DNA of 64,000 nucleotides from Oceanimonas marisflavi (GTDB lineage Bacteria; Pseudomonadota; Gammaproteobacteria; Enterobacterales; Aeromonadaceae): contig NZ_QAGM01000007.1 of the NCBI RefSeq assembly GCF_003049725.1, positions 87,661 through 151,660 of the forward strand. The letters are read 5' to 3'. Positions 56,228 to 64,000 of this stretch are shown here, in pieces (the stretch's first letter is position 1; each line of letters opens with the position of its first letter). Made by a program: the position numbers and the translations under genes. The notes beneath the pieces are model-generated. The model did not search any database. It was not told the DNA's origin and saw nothing but the letters and a program-made list of their open reading frames with translations.

Positions 56228-56782
56228 TTACAGCGGCGGGCCTTTCAGCACCTGGGGCAGGCCTGCAATGGTAAAGATCACTCTGTGGCAGCGCTCGGCC
56301 AGCGCCTGATGCAGCCAGCCGGCCTCGTCCACAAAACGGCGCGACAATGCTCCCATGGGCACTATGCCCTGCCCTACCTCGTTACTGACCAGCACAATGC
56401 GCCCCGGCAATAAAGGAAGCGTTTCCAGCAGCGCCGCTTTTTCCTGCTCCAGCCGCCGCTCGTCTTCACACAGCAACAGGTTGGTCAGCCACAGGGTCAG
56501 GCAGTCCACCAGCAGGCACTGGTTTGCAGCCGCATGCTGCTGCAGGGCCCCTGCCAGCCCCAAGGGCGCTTCCACCAGGCCCCAGTGATCCGGCCGGCGC
56601 GCCTGATGGTGACGAATGCGCCCGGCCATTTCATCATCGTCTTTTACTGTGGCGGTGGCAATATAGGTGACCGGCCAGCCGCTGACCTGCACCAGCCGCT
56701 CCGCCAGCCGGCTCTTGCCCGAACGGGCGCCGCCCAGAATAAGCTCATGAAAGGCCTGCCCCGAATGTGGGTTGCTGCTCAT
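56228..56782 (-). CDS. cobU: Adenosylcobinamide kinase / adenosylcobinamide-phosphate guanylyltransferase
   Basis: A 184-residue CobU of normal length: P-loop LILGGARSGKSRLAE, the guanylylation region around RIRHHQARRP, LVDCLTLWLTNLL and VSNEVGQGIVP. It phosphorylates adenosylcobinamide and then transfers GMP in the nucleotide-loop step of cobalamin synthesis or salvage. No other cob genes are nearby, so it may work with genes elsewhere for salvage. Confidence 0.9.
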   Translation of the reverse strand: MSSNPHSGQAFHELILGGARSGKSRLAERLVQVSGWPVTYIATATVKDDDEMAGRIRHHQARRPDHWGLVEAPLGLAGALQQHAAANQCLLVDCLTLWLTNLLLCEDERRLEQEKAALLETLPLLPGRIVLVSNEVGQGIVPMGALSRRFVDEAGWLHQALAERCHRVIFTIAGLPQVLKGPPL

Positions 56783-56913
56783 CCCTGTCTTCCTGTGGTA
56801 AAAATGCTCTGCGGAGCATTATACCCGTCGCCGTCATGATATCCTGCTCAGAAAGCGGCTGTGGTAAACTGTGACCCTCATCAAGTTTTTACTACACCCG
56901 CAGGGAGCCACAG

Positions 56914-57201
56914 ATGAACTTCAAGGCCTTTCACGCCTCACTCAACCAGCCCAGGCCACCCGCCGGCCTGTCCGATGCCCTCACCGCCCTTTGGCTCGAT
57001 GCCAATGGCCAGTGGGAAGAAGCCCACGAGTGCATTCGTGACAACGGCGACCAGCCTTCCGCCTGGGTGCACGCCTATCTGCATCATGTGGAAGGAGTAC
57101 TGTGGAACGCCGACTACTGGTATGGCCGCGCCGGCAAGAAACGCCCCAAGTGTTCTACCAAAGAAGAGTGGCAGCAAATTGCCCAGGCACTGCTGGACTG
57201 A
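56914..57201 (+). CDS. Conserved small hypothetical protein
   Basis: A 95-residue soluble protein starting MNFKAFHASLNQ, rich in Trp and acidic residues (WEEAHECIRD, NADYWYGRAGK). GCAGGGAG precedes the ATG. I recall similar short proteins in other bacteria but no assigned function. It is followed by a strong terminator and is probably transcribed alone. Confidence 0.7.
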   Translation: MNFKAFHASLNQPRPPAGLSDALTALWLDANGQWEEAHECIRDNGDQPSAWVHAYLHHVEGVLWNADYWYGRAGKKRPKCSTKEEWQQIAQALLD

Positions 57202-57217
57202 GCGGTCCGAACAACCC

Positions 57218-57252
57218 AAGCCCCGGTCATTTGGCCGGGGCTTGTTTCTTTC
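57218..57252 (+). terminator. Rho-independent terminator
   Basis: AAGCCCCGG-N8-CCGGGGCTT hairpin followed by GTTTCTTTC, 16 bases after the stop of the 95-residue protein. Confidence 0.85.
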
Positions 57253-57284
57253 AAATAATGCCGGTTTGGCGGTAATGGTTTTCT

Positions 57285-58013
57285 ATGCAGGAAATTTTCA
57301 GCGCGCAGGATGAATACGGCCCGATTCTCGTGTGGGAGTCGGAAGGCATGCGCACCCTGAGTTTTGGCGGCCCCGATGCCCAGAGCAGCTGGCACAAGAG
57401 TGAGCCTCATGTACCACAGCTTGAATACGTCAGGGCCATGTTGCTGGTGCTGTTGTTCAATACGCCCAAGCACACCCTGACCCTGGGGCTGGGTGCCGGC
57501 ACCCTGAACAGCTGTCTGCATGCCGGTGTGGCCGGTCTCAAGCAGCAGGTGGTGGAGCTGCGCCCTGCGGTGATGGAAGCGGCACAGCGTTACTTTCAGC
57601 TACCTCAGGGGAAACGGATGCAGCTGCATCGGGCCGATGCCTTTGCCTTTATGCGGGATTATCAGGGCAAAAAGCTGGATGTGATTTTCAGCGATCTGTA
57701 TAACGCCGACGATGCGGAAGGTGAGCAGTTCTCGGCCGGGTTTCTTGATAACTGCCGTCGCCAGCTGAAAGCCGGTGGCTGGCTGGTGCTGAACTGCTGG
57801 GATTGCCATCAGAGTGATGAATTTATGGCGCAGTTGCACACGCGCTTTTGTGATGTGCGCTCCTGCCTGACCAGCAGCGGTAACTGGGTGGTGTTCGCCG
57901 GCACCGTCGCCGCCACAACCAATGCCAAGGCCCTGAAAGATCAGGAATGGTCCCTCAGCAAGCAGCTTGGCTTCTCGCTTCAGCCCTACCTGAGCCGCCT
58001 GGCTACACACTGA
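57285..58013 (+). CDS. Spermidine synthase-like methyltransferase-fold protein
   Basis: A 242-residue protein with the SpeE/Rossmann methyltransferase fold: HTLTLGLGAGTLNSCLHAG (cofactor-binding loop), QVVELRPAVMEAAQRYF, and DVIFSDLYNADDAEGEQFS. The polyamine-binding aspartates of true spermidine synthase are only partly kept, and there is no adjacent speD. It could make an unusual polyamine or be a methyltransferase-like protein. The start at 57285 lies 36 bases after the previous terminator. Confidence 0.6.
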   Translation: MQEIFSAQDEYGPILVWESEGMRTLSFGGPDAQSSWHKSEPHVPQLEYVRAMLLVLLFNTPKHTLTLGLGAGTLNSCLHAGVAGLKQQVVELRPAVMEAAQRYFQLPQGKRMQLHRADAFAFMRDYQGKKLDVIFSDLYNADDAEGEQFSAGFLDNCRRQLKAGGWLVLNCWDCHQSDEFMAQLHTRFCDVRSCLTSSGNWVVFAGTVAATTNAKALKDQEWSLSKQLGFSLQPYLSRLATH

Positions 58014-58309
58014 AATATCCGTGCCTGGAGCGCCGGCAGGCCGCCCCTGTCTTACACACGGTTGAGCGCCGCCCCGCTTTCAGGCAACGCTTTTGTTACA
58101 AGCAGCATCATCGATGCAAAAATTTTTCATCACTGCTCCTTGTGACGAAATAATCCCTCCACTACTCATTCGTTTCCCCCTCCTTAACGCGAAATTTTGG
58201 CAGGGGGGGTTTGTTAATATTTGCTTAACCTGAATGTCACATTTTCCAGCACGACGAATTATGGAAGGCCGTCTTGATTATCATCCGGCCATGCTCAAGG
58301 AGAGTCACT
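58014..58309. other. Intergenic region upstream of the symporter operon
   Basis: About 300 bases with AT-rich parts (TTGTTAATATTTGCTTAACC at 58211-58230). It should hold the operon promoter. No clear CRP, sigma54 or Lrp site is seen. Confidence 0.35.
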
Positions 58310-59860
58310 ATGAAAGCTACTACCTCGTTCGGGATACTGCTCTTGCTCTTGCTACTGCCAAGCATTGCTTCTGCAGCCCCGGAGGAGACCTCCGTTAGTC
58401 TGCTGACAGAAATCATCTACCAACTGATGGGTATCGTGTTTTACAGCATCCCTCTGGGAGAATCTTCCATCCCGGTGATCGTGCTGTGGTTGATTGGCGG
58501 TGCCCTGTTCTGCACCCTCCGTTTCAAGTTTCTGCAGTTTCGCTCACTCAGGCTCGCCTACCGGCTGATACGGGGTGACTTCGACGATCCTCGGGCCCCC
58601 GGTGAAGTGACCCATTTTCAGGCACTGACCTCGGCGCTGTCGGTGACCGTGGGCCTCGGCAATATTTCCGGCGTCGCCATCGCCATAGCCATCGGCGGCC
58701 CCGGTGCCGTGTTCTGGATGATAGTGGCCGGTTTCCTGGGCATGGCCACCAAGTTTGCAGAATGTACTTTGGGAGTAAGATATCGCATCTTGCATGCGGA
58801 CGGCTCGGTGTCTGGCGGCCCCATGCACTACATCAAACAGGGCTTCGCCGAGAAAGGGCTGCCTCGAACAGGCCTATTTCTGTCAGGTTTTATTGCACTG
58901 GCCATCATGCTGGCATCGTTCGTATCCACCAATATGTATCAGGTGAATCAGGTCTACACCCAGGTGGTCAGCGTCAGCGGTGGCGCAACTGGCTTCCTCG
59001 GCAGCAATGCCTGGCTGTTCGGTGTGCTGATTGCCCTGATGGTCGGGGTAATCGTTGTCGGCGGTATCAAAAGCATCGCCCGTACTACCGAAAAACTGGT
59101 ACCGGTCATGGCCATCATCTATATCTCGGCCTCACTCATGGTGCTACTGGTCAATTACGATCAGATTCCCGCCGCTCTGGCCACCATATTTGACGCCGCC
59201 TTCAGTCTGGACAGTGTCTCCGGCGGTATCTGGGGAGCGGTTACCCAGGGCTTTATCCGCGCCATGATCTCCAGCGAGGCCGGCATGGGTACCGCCGCCA
59301 TCGCCCACGCTACCGCCAAGACCCGCCACCCGGCTGCCGAAGGCTATGTGGCACTGCTCGAGCCCTTTATCGACACCGTTATCATCTGCACCATGACGGC
59401 ACTGGTCATCGTGGTGACCGGCACCTATACCCAGGAAGACCTGAACGGGGTAGCGCTGACCTCCGCCGCCTATGAAAGCGTACTGCCCTGGTTCCCAGTG
59501 GTGCTGGCGGTATGCCTGTTCCTGTTCGCTTTCTCGACCATATTGGTGGCCTGCTACTACGGATTGAAAGCCAGCAGCATGCTGTTCGGCAACAGCCGGC
59601 TGGTGTCAGGCCTGTATCTGTCGGTGTTTCTGGTTCTGACTGTCGCAGGCGCTCTGGTAAAGCTGGAACTGATCGTCAGCCTGATGGATACCCTGGTGGT
59701 GTTGATCTGTATCCCCAACATTATCGGACTGGTGATGCTGGCACCGATGATCCGTGATGAGAGACACCGCTTCCTCGAGTATGTCGCCAGTACCGATGCC
59801 GCCCATCGTCCAAATTCGGTTTCGGTGAGTACAGGCAAGGCCTCCACCAGCAAGCACTAA
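58310..59860 (+). CDS. AGCS-family amino acid symporter
   Basis: A 516-residue Na+:amino acid symporter with a cleavable-looking N-terminal segment (ILLLLLLLPSIASAAPEE) and about 11 further spans. Signatures: LSVTVGLGNISGVAIAIAIGGPGAVFWM and MISSEAGMGTAAIAHATAKTRHPAAEG. AAGGAGAG precedes the ATG at 58310. It differs considerably from the AGCS protein encoded at 40210 and is followed by an amidase and an ornithine-cyclodeaminase-like gene. It probably imports the amino acid or amino-acid amide that they act on. Confidence 0.8.
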   Translation: MKATTSFGILLLLLLLPSIASAAPEETSVSLLTEIIYQLMGIVFYSIPLGESSIPVIVLWLIGGALFCTLRFKFLQFRSLRLAYRLIRGDFDDPRAPGEVTHFQALTSALSVTVGLGNISGVAIAIAIGGPGAVFWMIVAGFLGMATKFAECTLGVRYRILHADGSVSGGPMHYIKQGFAEKGLPRTGLFLSGFIALAIMLASFVSTNMYQVNQVYTQVVSVSGGATGFLGSNAWLFGVLIALMVGVIVVGGIKSIARTTEKLVPVMAIIYISASLMVLLVNYDQIPAALATIFDAAFSLDSVSGGIWGAVTQGFIRAMISSEAGMGTAAIAHATAKTRHPAAEGYVALLEPFIDTVIICTMTALVIVVTGTYTQEDLNGVALTSAAYESVLPWFPVVLAVCLFLFAFSTILVACYYGLKASSMLFGNSRLVSGLYLSVFLVLTVAGALVKLELIVSLMDTLVVLICIPNIIGLVMLAPMIRDERHRFLEYVASTDAAHRPNSVSVSTGKASTSKH

Positions 59861-59873
59861 TCCCAAATACCAA

Positions 59874-59900
59874 AGGGCCGGTAGAGATTGGCCCTTCATT
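59874..59900 (+). terminator. Weak hairpin between symporter and amidase genes
   Basis: AAGGGCC-N10-GGCCCTT hairpin without a clear T tract. It probably lowers, but does not abolish, transcription into the amidase gene. Confidence 0.45.
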
Positions 59901-59928
59901 ATCCCGTTTAATAAAAGGAGCAGAAGCC

Positions 59929-61347
59929 ATGGCTATCTGGAAATGGAGTGCGGCCGACACCGCCCGGAACATCAGAGACGGTAATGTCAGCTGTGTGGAA
60001 GTGGTGGAAAGCCACCTGAGGCGCATGGATGAAATCAACCCCAGGATCAACGCAGTACCGGTACAGCTACCTGAGCAGAGCCTGGCCCTGGCCCGAGAGT
60101 TGGACAACAAGCGCAGCAAGCTCGCCGAACTGCCTCCCCTGTACGGGGTGCCGGTCACCACCAAAATCAATATGGATCTGGCGGGTCAGGCCAACTCCGA
60201 CGGCGTGGTCGCCTTCAAGGACAATATTGCCACTCAGGATGCCCCTGTCATCGCCAACCTGAAGCAGGATGGCGCCATTATTCTCGGGTTGACCAATACC
60301 CCGGAATTCAGCATCCGCTGGTTTACCTCCAACGAATTGCACGGTACTTCGCTCAACCCCTGGGACCCGACCGTGACGCCGGGGGGCTCCTCCGGCGCCG
60401 CTGCTGCTGCCGTCGCTGCCGGCATAGGTTGTATCGCCCACGGCAATGATATGGGCGGCTCGCTGCGCCACCCGGCCTATTGCTGCGGTGTCGCCACCAT
60501 TCGCCCTTCCTTTGGCCGTATCGCCAACGGCAACCCGAGCGCCGCCGGTGGCCGGCCCCCGATTTCCCAGCTGCTGTCGGTACAAGGGCCCATCGCCCGC
60601 TCGGTGGCGGATGTACGCCTGGGGCTGGCCGCCATGTCCCGCTTCAGCGCTTTCGATGCGGACTGGTCACCGGCCAAGGACAGTGGTCGCGCTAAAAAAG
60701 CGCCGTTCAGAATTGCCTACCAGCCAGATCCCTTCGGCGAAGGTATTTCTCCCGCCGTACAGGGTGCCATGGAGCAGGCCCGCGAAGCACTGATCGCCGC
60801 CGGTCATAGGGTGGAAGAAGTAAGCCTGCCCGATGCCCTGCAGATGTCTGAAATCTGGGGCCGGCTCGCCATGGCCGAAGTGGCAACGATGCAACAACAG
60901 GAGCTGGAGCAATACGGTTCGAGTGAGGTGATTCGTACCGTGAATGCCTACCGGGACTTTTTCGGTGAGCCTACCCTGGCAAGCACCATGCAGGACATGG
61001 CCGAGCGCAACCGGATTCGCCGGGCCTGGAGCCTGCTGCTGAACGAGTACGATCTGGTGCTGATGCCGGTATCTGCCGAACAGGCCTTTGCCAATGATCT
61101 GGACTTTACCCAGCCGTATCAGATTGCTCGCATCCTTAAGGCTCAGCGCTTTCTGCTGATGATCAATGCCTTGGGCCTGCCTGCTGCAGGCGTACCCACC
61201 GGGCTGCATAACGGCGTGCCGGTTGGCGTACAGCTGGTGGGTGCCCCCCTGGATGACGAAATATGCCTGCAGGGAGCGCAGGCGATTGAAGACCACTGTG
61301 GCACCTTGGGTGAATCCCTGTGGCAACACGGCTTTATTGCCTGCTAA
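59929..61347 (+). CDS. Amidase-signature family hydrolase
   Basis: A 472-residue amidase-signature enzyme. The Ser-cisSer-Lys triad is visible: Lys in VPVTTKINMD (about 79), Ser in GNDMGGSLRHPAYCCG (about 180) and the Gly/Ser-rich TPGGSSGAAAAAVAAG (about 155). AAAAGGAG precedes the ATG. It is not GatA: gatB and gatC are absent and the C-terminus differs. It hydrolyses an amide to an acid and ammonia; the substrate is unknown. The symporter upstream and the cyclodeaminase-like gene 47 bases downstream suggest it acts on an amino-acid amide or N-acyl amino acid. Confidence 0.8.
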   Translation: MAIWKWSAADTARNIRDGNVSCVEVVESHLRRMDEINPRINAVPVQLPEQSLALARELDNKRSKLAELPPLYGVPVTTKINMDLAGQANSDGVVAFKDNIATQDAPVIANLKQDGAIILGLTNTPEFSIRWFTSNELHGTSLNPWDPTVTPGGSSGAAAAAVAAGIGCIAHGNDMGGSLRHPAYCCGVATIRPSFGRIANGNPSAAGGRPPISQLLSVQGPIARSVADVRLGLAAMSRFSAFDADWSPAKDSGRAKKAPFRIAYQPDPFGEGISPAVQGAMEQAREALIAAGHRVEEVSLPDALQMSEIWGRLAMAEVATMQQQELEQYGSSEVIRTVNAYRDFFGEPTLASTMQDMAERNRIRRAWSLLLNEYDLVLMPVSAEQAFANDLDFTQPYQIARILKAQRFLLMINALGLPAAGVPTGLHNGVPVGVQLVGAPLDDEICLQGAQAIEDHCGTLGESLWQHGFIAC

Positions 61348-61394
61348 GAACAACGGTTATTCCCTGTGTATTCCATAATTGAAAGGTAAAGAAG

Positions 61395-62444
61395 ATGACG
61401 CGTTTTATTGATGTTCCCGGCTTGAGCGACTATATCGGCAAAACAGGTGTAGAGACGCTGATTGAAAAAATGGTGGCGTATCTTGAACAGGATTACCGCC
61501 GCTGGAATGACTTCGAAAAATCAGCCCGGCTGGCCAGCCACAGCGACATCGGTGTGATTGAGTTGATGCCAGTGTCGGATAAAGAGCAATATGCCTTCAA
61601 ATACGTTAACGGCCATCCGGACAATATCGAATACAACCTGCCGACGGTCATGGCCTTCGGGGTATTGGCCGATGTGGCTACCGGTTACCCTGTGCTGCTT
61701 TCCGAGCTGACTCTGACCACTGCCATCCGCACCGCCGCTACCTCGGTCATGGCCGCCAAATACATGGCTCGCTCCGATGCCAGTGTCATGGCACTGATCG
61801 GCAACGGCTCCCAGAGTGAGTTCCAGGCGCTGGCCTTCCACAAGGTACTGGGCATCAAGGAAATTCGCTGCTTCGACGTGGATCCCACCGCCACCGCCAA
61901 ATTCACCGAGAACCTGTCGGATATAGAGGGCCTGATTCTGACCCCTTGTGGCTCTGCCAAGGAAGCCTGTGAGGGAGCCGATATTATCACCACCGTGACC
62001 GCCGACAAGCGACTGGCCACCATCCTCACTCCCGACATGGTCGGCCCCGGTGTGCATATCAATGCCGTGGGTGGCGATTGCCCGGGCAAAACCGAAATTC
62101 ACGCCGATATCCTGCGTCAGGGCAGCATTTTCGTGGAATATGAACCACAAACCCGCATCGAGGGCGATATTCAACAACTGGCCGCCGACCATCCGGTAAC
62201 CGAGATGTGGCAGCTGATCGCCGACAATCGCTCCGGTCGTATCAATGCCGACGAAATTACCATCTTCGATTCGGTCGGTTTCGCACTGGAAGATTATTCG
62301 GCCCTGCGCCTGTTGTTTGATCTGGCAGAGCAGGACGGACTTGGCAGTTTCATCAAGCTGGTACCCGAGCTGGACGATCCCCGGGATCTGTTCAGCCTGA
62401 CCAAAGACGGTAAGGTTGCGGCCAAACTCAGAAAAGTGGCTTAA
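61395..62444 (+). CDS. Ornithine cyclodeaminase/mu-crystallin family protein
   Basis: A 349-residue member of the OCD/mu-crystallin family: NAD-binding SVMALIGNGSQSEFQALAF, the substrate-side LLSELTLTTAIRTAATSVMAAKYMAR, and GVHINAVGGDCPGKTEIHADIL, which is close to the ornithine cyclodeaminase form (G-DCPGKTE). It converts ornithine to proline and ammonia or acts on a similar amino acid. It is the last gene of the group; a hairpin follows. Confidence 0.8.
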   Translation: MTRFIDVPGLSDYIGKTGVETLIEKMVAYLEQDYRRWNDFEKSARLASHSDIGVIELMPVSDKEQYAFKYVNGHPDNIEYNLPTVMAFGVLADVATGYPVLLSELTLTTAIRTAATSVMAAKYMARSDASVMALIGNGSQSEFQALAFHKVLGIKEIRCFDVDPTATAKFTENLSDIEGLILTPCGSAKEACEGADIITTVTADKRLATILTPDMVGPGVHINAVGGDCPGKTEIHADILRQGSIFVEYEPQTRIEGDIQQLAADHPVTEMWQLIADNRSGRINADEITIFDSVGFALEDYSALRLLFDLAEQDGLGSFIKLVPELDDPRDLFSLTKDGKVAAKLRKVA

Positions 62445-62496
62445 GTTTCTGTAGCGTAACTGAAAAGTATCTTGTTATAGAAAGCTACGACGGCGA

Positions 62497-62556
62497 GGAG
62501 ATGGCGTCGGCCATGACATGCATGTGGCTATCCTGATGACGCCATCTTTTATTTTT
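62497..62556 (+). terminator. Stem-loop with T-rich tail after the cyclodeaminase gene
   Basis: AGATGGCGTC and GACGCCATCT form a 10-bp stem around an approximately 31-base loop, followed by TTTATTTTTAT. Likely operon terminator. Confidence 0.7.
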
Positions 62557-62829
62557 ATCGTTATGTAGAGTAATCCGGTCTGCTCCTGCCGTAGCTATGC
62601 TGTATAGCAGTTTTTCATCCCTTTTACATGAAACCACCTGTTCTGAACTCCTTCGCTCGCACTCAGGGTGTGCTGCGGTCCGGCTCTCATCATGGCGCCA
62701 GGCCCCGACAGGCCTGCAAACAGGCCTGCAAACAGGCGAGTACTATGCACTCTATCTGCCGCTGTTAATACATCAAGGCTTTAGTTAAACTGCGAGAGCC
62801 TGGGTAGTAACCTGTCGTATGCCGGGGCA
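62557..62829. other. Intergenic region before the Lrp-type regulator
   Basis: About 270 bases. It contains a short direct repeat (AGGCCTGCAAAC twice at about 62709-62732). A 63-codon frame at 62597-62788 has no support as a gene. The regulator promoter should be here. Confidence 0.4.
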
Positions 62830-63315
62830 ATGGAAGACAAGGATATTTACCCGATGCACGCTCTTGACAAGTTCGACCTGAAAATTCTGCAGCTGCTACA
62901 ACACGACGCCACCCTGTCCAATGCCCAGCTTTCCGAGCAGGTCAGTCTCTCTCCCTCCCAATGCCATCGTCGGGTCAAGCGCCTGGAGCAGGACGGTTAT
63001 ATTCATCATTATGTGGCGCTGCTGAACCACAAGAAACTGGGCATTAATATTCATGCCTTGGTGATTATCAAGGTGCACAATGTCAGCCGAGAAGAAAAGG
63101 AGCGATTCAGGCTACATGTTGAACAGTATCCGGAAGTCACCGAATGCTGGGCTATTGCCGGCGACAAGGATGTGGTACTGAGAATTGTGACATCCAGCCT
63201 GGAAGTTTATTCTAACTTTCTCAGCGAACGGGTTCTAAGCATTCCCAATGTCGCCTCGGCGGAAAGCTACCTGTTGCTCGATAATATGAAATACACCACC
63301 GAAGTCCCTATCTGA
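62830..63315 (+). CDS. Lrp/AsnC-family transcriptional regulator
   Basis: A 161-residue regulator: an N-terminal helix-turn-helix (LKILQLLQHDATLSNAQLSEQVSLSPSQCHRRVKRLE) and a C-terminal RAM ligand-binding domain. The start may be 62830 or the ATG at 62854 (MHALDKFDLK), which begins closer to the fold. It lies downstream of the symporter/amidase/cyclodeaminase genes on the same strand and is the likely regulator of that operon, with an amino acid as effector. Confidence 0.85.
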   Translation: MEDKDIYPMHALDKFDLKILQLLQHDATLSNAQLSEQVSLSPSQCHRRVKRLEQDGYIHHYVALLNHKKLGINIHALVIIKVHNVSREEKERFRLHVEQYPEVTECWAIAGDKDVVLRIVTSSLEVYSNFLSERVLSIPNVASAESYLLLDNMKYTTEVPI

Positions 63316-63375
63316 TACTCATGCTTGGCAACTGCAGGCAGGCCTTCCTCTATTCAGGAACAAGACCTGCGCTCC

Positions 63376-63409
63376 AAAACGAAAAAACCCCAGCCAATCG
63401 GCTGGGGTT
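63376..63409 (-). terminator. Hairpin terminator beside the tRNA-Asp remnant
   Basis: AAAACCCCAGCC and GGCTGGGGTTTT hairpin, T-rich on both strands. On the minus strand it follows the tRNA-Asp remnant, as the terminator at 63499 follows the intact tRNA; it can also stop the Lrp gene. Confidence 0.75.
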
Positions 63410-63417
63410 TTGAGTAA

Positions 63418-63437
63418 TGGCGGAGCGGACGGGACTC
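63418..63437 (-). pseudogene. Remnant of the 3' end of a tRNA-Asp
   Basis: These 20 bases are identical to the 3' end (including CCA) of the intact tRNA-Asp at 63538-63557. The sequence then becomes unrelated (GCGACC palindromic DNA). This is either a decayed tandem tRNA copy or a duplicated tRNA 3' end left by an integrated element. Confidence 0.7.
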
Positions 63438-63498
63438 AACGCGCACGGCCAGTGCCGCGACCCAGCGACCGAAGGGCGCTTGGTCGCGAAGCAGAAAT

Positions 63499-63533
63499 GA
63501 AAAAAGCCCCAACCGTGAGGTCAGGGCTTTTTG
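63499..63533 (-). terminator. rrn operon terminator after tRNA-Asp
   Basis: AAAAAGCCC and GGGCTTTTT hairpin ending in T-rich DNA on the minus strand, just after the tRNA-Asp CCA end. Confidence 0.8.
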
Positions 63534-63537
63534 ATGA

Positions 63538-63614
63538 TGGCGGAGCGGACGGGACTCGAACCCGCGACCCCCGGCGTGACAGGCCGGTATTCTAACCAAC
63601 TGAACTACCGCTCC
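63538..63614 (-). tRNA. tRNA-Asp(GTC)
   Basis: 77 bases with encoded CCA, starting GGAGCGGTAGTTCAGTTGGT. The anticodon loop CTGTCAC has GTC. It lies 36 bases after the 5S gene, at the distal end of the rrn operon. Confidence 0.95.
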
Positions 63615-63650
63615 GCATAAAGCTGTATAGTCAGGAGTACTAAATTAGAG

Positions 63651-63768
63651 TGCCTGGCAGTGACCTACTTTCACATGGCAGCTGCCACACTATCATCGGC
63701 GCGGGTGCGTTTCACTACTGAGTTCGGCATGGAGTCAGGTGGTTCCACAACGCTATGGCCGCCAGGCA
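63651..63768 (-). rRNA. rrf: 5S ribosomal RNA
   Basis: 118 bases starting TGCCTGGCGGCCATAGCG and ending CACTGCCAGGCA, with the complementary ends of gammaproteobacterial 5S rRNA and the CCGAACTCAG loop-B region. Confidence 0.95.
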
Positions 63769-63896
63769 TAAAACTGTAATTCGGAAGAAGCGACCGCCAG
63801 GGATGGCGGGAATGCAGAAAATGCAGGAGCAATTTTCTGCGTTTTGATGAATTCGTTCTTGAGACCGCAAGTCTCTCACACTTCTTGGGTGTTGTA

Positions 63897-64000
63897 TGGT
63901 TAAGCCGCACGGGTCATTAGTACAGGTTAGCTGCACGCCTCACAGCGCTTCCACACCCTGCCTATCAACGTCCTGGTCTCGGACGGCCCTTTAGAGGCAT
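63897..64000 (-). rRNA. rrl: 23S ribosomal RNA, 3' end only
   Basis: About 104 bases matching the 3' end of 23S rRNA (GTGCAGCTAACCTGTACTAA and the closing GCGGCTTAACC). The gene continues beyond the right edge of the window. Confidence 0.95.

Noticed and set aside
62597..62788. A 63-codon frame before the Lrp-type gene
   Set aside because: It contains a simple direct repeat, has no start signal and matches no known product.

Overview
The window looks like a chromosomal segment of a high-GC marine or aquatic gammaproteobacterium. The gene content (yfbV/ackA-pta, tpx, yfcH, tesA/ybbA/ybbP, gltX, an rrn operon followed by tRNA-Asp, four tRNA-Ala genes) and the codon use suggest an Aeromonadales relative such as Oceanimonas, Oceanisphaera or Zobellella. 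That placement is inference, since no database search was possible.

Layout. (1) 1-3558: an AT-rich block with the 3' part of a large BrxC/PglY-like protein and a PAPS-reductase-family (BrxP/DndC-like) gene. It looks like the end of a horizontally acquired defence island, possibly type 4 BREX-like. (2) 3559-5372: a broken VRR-NUC nuclease gene and a lipoprotein cytochrome c. (3) 5513-24204: a large exopolysaccharide (EPS) locus. It holds a Flp-prepilin-like Gly-rich repeat protein; an operon of sulfotransferase, PhnD-like binding protein, RscS-like hybrid kinase and sigma54 response regulator; a REC-EAL phosphodiesterase; and two biosynthetic operons (STAS, Wza-like, Wzz-like, Wzy/ligase-like, GT2; then a WecG/sugar-transferase fusion, a nucleotidyltransferase-like protein and a Wzx flippase). 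Each of the three operons has a sigma54 -24/-12 promoter preceded by one to three copies of a GTGCA-N3-TGCAC palindrome. This suggests one autoregulated, Syp-like sigma54 regulon. (4) 24230-24770: seven 75-bp tandem repeats. (5) 24766-26474: a ProX-like binding protein and an unknown lipoprotein. (6) 26568-38492: a c-di-GMP-I riboswitch leading into a tightly coupled six-gene signalling operon (hybrid kinase, CheR, REC-PAS-kinase, REC-PAS-GGDEF-EAL, CheB, REC-PAS-GGDEF-EAL). (7) 38603-58013: mostly housekeeping genes, with a tRNA-Ala(GGC) array at 53385-53773. (8) 58310-63315: a symporter, amidase and ornithine-cyclodeaminase-like group followed by an Lrp/AsnC regulator. (9) 63418-64000: a tRNA-Asp remnant, tRNA-Asp, 5S rRNA and the 3' end of 23S rRNA, all on the minus strand.

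How it works together (inference). The PhnD-like protein and hybrid kinase would sense an extracellular cue and activate the sigma54 regulator. The regulator would then switch on its own operon and both EPS operons, while the REC-EAL enzyme lowers local c-di-GMP. Separately, the riboswitch would let c-di-GMP control a cluster that makes and degrades c-di-GMP, giving a feedback loop. The most novel material is the sigma54/palindrome regulon and the riboswitch-headed c-di-GMP cluster.
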